A DNA stretch of 64,000 bases from Francisella persica ATCC VR-331. GTDB lineage: Bacteria; Pseudomonadota; Gammaproteobacteria; Francisellales; Francisellaceae. The stretch is from assembly GCF_001653955.1 (NCBI RefSeq), contig NZ_CP013022.1:1116001-1180000 (forward strand). Reading direction: 5' to 3'. Position numbers and translations under genes: made by a program. A model generated the notes under the pieces. That model was not told where the DNA came from. It did not search any database and was given only the letters and a program-made list of their open reading frames with translations. Below are positions 61,891 to 64,000 of the stretch, one piece after another (within the stretch, counting starts at the first letter, position 1; each line of letters starts with the position of its first letter).

Positions 61891-62151
61891 GATTCAAGCT
61901 CAACATCTGGAGCAACACCTATTTTGATATGCTTCTAACCATTGCAGAGTACACAAACACCATTTATCTCCAGGTTTAAGATCAGGAAAATTAAAAAAGG
62001 ATTCGGTGTTGTGTCATTATTGCACATACGACATGATAATTATGATCATGATTATCTGTACGGTAAAGCCATCACTATAAAAGCCAGTCTTTGGCTCTAA
62101 ACAATACGATTTTAACACCACTGCTCCTAAAACATTTTTTTGCTCTGACAT
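61885..62151 (-). pseudogene. DUF2237 family protein, degraded
   Basis: From an ATG at 62151 the frame reads MSEQKNVLGAVVLKSYCLEP, then KTGFYSDGF. After lesions, FNFPDLKPGDKWCLCTLQWL, then EAYQNRC, follows. This is DUF2237: NVLGxxLxxCxxxPxTGFYRDG, then FPGLKPGDRWCLCAxRWxEA. The His/Cys block between has become VVCAIMTQH in another frame. The function of the family is unknown. It lies between the MFS wreck and glyS. Confidence 0.8.
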
Positions 62152-62219
62152 ATTTCATAAATAAATGATTCTAAATATAACAATAAAAGTAAGATAGTTA
62201 TGAAATAAATATTTTTAGA

Positions 62220-64000
62220 TTAAAGTTTAGAGATATCAGCAGCTCCAATAAACATCTTACGCAAATTTGTAAGTAATGCAATTCTATTTTCTCTTATCTT
62301 GATATCTTCATCAATTACCATTACATTTTCAAAAAACTCACTAATTACTTTATCAAGACAAGTTAATAACTCTAAAGCATAAACATATTCTCGATTATTC
62401 AGATACTTCTCAAGATCAGGAACAACTTCTTCGATACTATAAGCAAGTGCTAACTCATATTCATTACCTACTGCTTTAGCAAGTTCAATATCATAATAGT
62501 AAGCTTTATATGTAGCATTCTTACTAAGAATATTAGTTACACGCTTATTTGAAGCTATTAGACTCTGAGCTTTATCTGAATTATAGAACTTAGTTACAGC
62601 TTGCACCCTCGCAGCAAAATCCTTAATTGAACCATATTTAGTATTATTAATAGCTTCAAAAATATCTACAGAAATACCCTCATCTTTATAGAGATTTTTT
62701 AGTCTATCTATACAGAAAGATATTACCTCTGTTTTTACATCAGCTTTAAATTCTAAATTATCAACTTTTTTATAACTTTCTAGAGTTATATCAATAACCT
62801 TTTCTAGAGATATATCAACACTTGTATCTCTTAATATACGCAAGATACCTATTGCTGATCTTCTTAGCGCAAATGGATCTTTGTTACCTGTTGGTTTTTG
62901 ACCAATTCCAAATATACTAACTAAGGTATCTAATTTCTCAGCTAAAGCGACACATGCAGCAACATCAGTTTTTGGTAACTCTGCTCCAGAATACTTTGGC
63001 CAATATTGTTGCTCTATTGCCTCTGCTACTGTATCTGTTTCACCATGAGCTTTTGCATAGTATTTACCGATAATTCCTTGTAAATCTGTAAATTCAAACA
63101 CCATATTTGAAATTAGGTCAGCCTTTGCTAAAAGCCCAGCTCTATATGCTTTTTGTGAATCAAAATTACTTAGCTTTGCTAACTTTTGTGCTGTATTAGC
63201 TATTCTTTGAGCTTTTTGATACATATTGCCAAGTTTACTTTGGAAAGTTACATGCTTAAGTTTAGGTAGTAGCTGTTCTAAAGGTGTCTTCAAATCAGTA
63301 TCATAGAAAAATGCAGCATCTGCTAGCCTAGAATTCATTACCTTTTGATTACCTGATGTTACCAGTTCCGGTTTTTTACTTTGGATATTTGAAATTGTAA
63401 TAAAATTAGAGACTAAATCACCATGTTTATCTAAAAGAGCAAAACATTTTTGATGCTCTTCCATAGAAGATATTAAAGCTTCTTGTGGAACTCTTAAGAA
63501 ATTTTTATTAAAACTGCATAGCATTGCATTTGGATACTCAACTATAGCACAAACTTCTTCGACTAAATCATCATCTAAAACTACCTGATAATTATTTTCT
63601 TTGGCAATATCTTTAGCTTGCTTAATCAGCATTTGCTTACGCTGATCCCAATCTACAAGCACCATGACATCAGCTAGTAGTTTGACATAATCACTAATAT
63701 TATTAATTACTATAGCTTGTGGATGATGGAATCTATGTCCATAAGTAATATTAGCAGCTTTATGCCCTAAAATTTCGATATCAACAATATCATTACCATA
63801 TAGTGCTAAGACCCAATGCACTGGTCTTACAAACTCAACAACAGAATTTCCCCAACGCATCATCTTTGGAATTGGTAATTGTTTAAGTGCTTTGATGATA
63901 ATTTCTTGTAATAGAGAAACTGTTAATTGACCAGATTGCGTAGTTTTATAGAAAAGCCTATCACCTTTTGGAGTTTCAATTCTATCTAATTGATCAAGAT
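62220..64000 (-). CDS. glyS: Glycyl-tRNA synthetase beta subunit, 3' part (runs off right edge)
   Basis: The gene is open from its stop at 62220 to the window edge. The frame continues upstream past an internal Met at 63863 (DRLFYKTTQSGQLTVSLLQE lies before it), so that Met is not the start. GlyS binds tRNA in the alpha2-beta2 GlyRS. Visible signatures are MMRWGNSVVEFVRPVHWVLA, EVCAIVEYPNAMLCSF, RVPQEALISSMEEHQKCFAL, SNFITISN and NKDPFALRRSAIGILRI. The C-terminal anticodon-binding helical end (RIALLTNLRKMFIGAADIS) is complete. No lesion is visible. Confidence 0.96.
   Translation of the reverse strand, partial: LDQLDRIETPKGDRLFYKTTQSGQLTVSLLQEIIIKALKQLPIPKMMRWGNSVVEFVRPVHWVLALYGNDIVDIEILGHKAANITYGHRFHHPQAIVINNISDYVKLLADVMVLVDWDQRKQMLIKQAKDIAKENNYQVVLDDDLVEEVCAIVEYPNAMLCSFNKNFLRVPQEALISSMEEHQKCFALLDKHGDLVSNFITISNIQSKKPELVTSGNQKVMNSRLADAAFFYDTDLKTPLEQLLPKLKHVTFQSKLGNMYQKAQRIANTAQKLAKLSNFDSQKAYRAGLLAKADLISNMVFEFTDLQGIIGKYYAKAHGETDTVAEAIEQQYWPKYSGAELPKTDVAACVALAEKLDTLVSIFGIGQKPTGNKDPFALRRSAIGILRILRDTSVDISLEKVIDITLESYKKVDNLEFKADVKTEVISFCIDRLKNLYKDEGISVDIFEAINNTKYGSIKDFAARVQAVTKFYNSDKAQSLIASNKRVTNILSKNATYKAYYYDIELAKAVGNEYELALAYSIEEVVPDLEKYLNNREYVYALELLTCLDKVISEFFENVMVIDEDIKIRENRIALLTNLRKMFIGAADISKL

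Overview
The window is AT-rich chromosomal DNA from a gammaproteobacterium. Gene content and order point to the genus Francisella: a transaldolase / M17 aminopeptidase / TolC-family protein / alaS block, and further along the fipA-fipB virulence lipoprotein pair followed by a Bcr/CflA transporter. Intact genes cover only a little over half of the 64 kb. Almost every long gap holds the wreck of a recognisable gene, usually with several stops and frameshifts. This decay is typical of a host-restricted, reducing genome. A tick- or arthropod-associated Francisella such as F. persica or a Francisella-like endosymbiont is the best guess, but the species is an inference. I saw no rRNA, tRNA, CRISPR array, complete insertion sequence or prophage.

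Layout. 0-10 kb: 5' part of pheS, ruvB, an SDR oxidoreductase, a CBS-domain protein, dxs, guaA, truA, with wrecks of a GDSL esterase and an amino-acid permease between them. 10-17 kb: the most degraded zone. It holds rpsU and a 4'-phosphopantetheinyl transferase among remnants of nhaA, an N5-(carboxyethyl)ornithine synthase-like gene, a RhuM-family gene, an NRPS-type thioesterase, trhO, a CvfB-like S1 protein and an unidentified gene. 17-29 kb: a well-kept block with rep, ygfZ, a PnuC cassette with two isochorismatase-fold proteins, a secreted protein, tal, an M17 aminopeptidase, a TolC-family protein and alaS. 29-41 kb: rsfS, fipA, fipB and an MFS transporter, with wrecks of a UvrD-like helicase, queG, msrBA, tspO, a BCCT transporter and a SpoU methyltransferase. 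40-52 kb: thioesterase, glutaredoxin-like protein, glutathione peroxidase, nadC-nadA (nadB destroyed), gmk, deaD, ppiC and a sugar transporter. 52-64 kb: destroyed galP2-like, galT and galK genes, kdsB with its UPF0434 partner, a PAP2 phosphatase with an out-of-frame core, uvrC, and broken rnd, MFS and DUF2237 genes. The window ends in glyS.

Taken together, information processing (pheS, alaS, glyS, truA, rpsU, rsfS, deaD, ruvB, rep, uvrC) and core precursors (dxs, guaA, gmk, kdsB) are kept. Lost functions are osmotic and ion transport (BCCT, NhaA), amino-acid uptake, galactose catabolism, methionine-sulfoxide repair, several tRNA wobble modifications, NAD(P)HX repair, and de novo NAD synthesis at its first step. 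The intact PnuC cassette suggests pyridine precursors are imported instead.

I found no clear new defence or biosynthetic system. The most novel-looking signals are: (1) the PnuC cassette, in which one isochorismatase-fold protein has lost its whole catalytic triad and a 14-codon ORF with a strong ribosome binding site overlaps the pnuC start; (2) a PAP2 phosphatase ORF kept open by two compensating single-base indels that put its PSGH motif out of frame; (3) single-base indels in poly-A tracts right after start codons.
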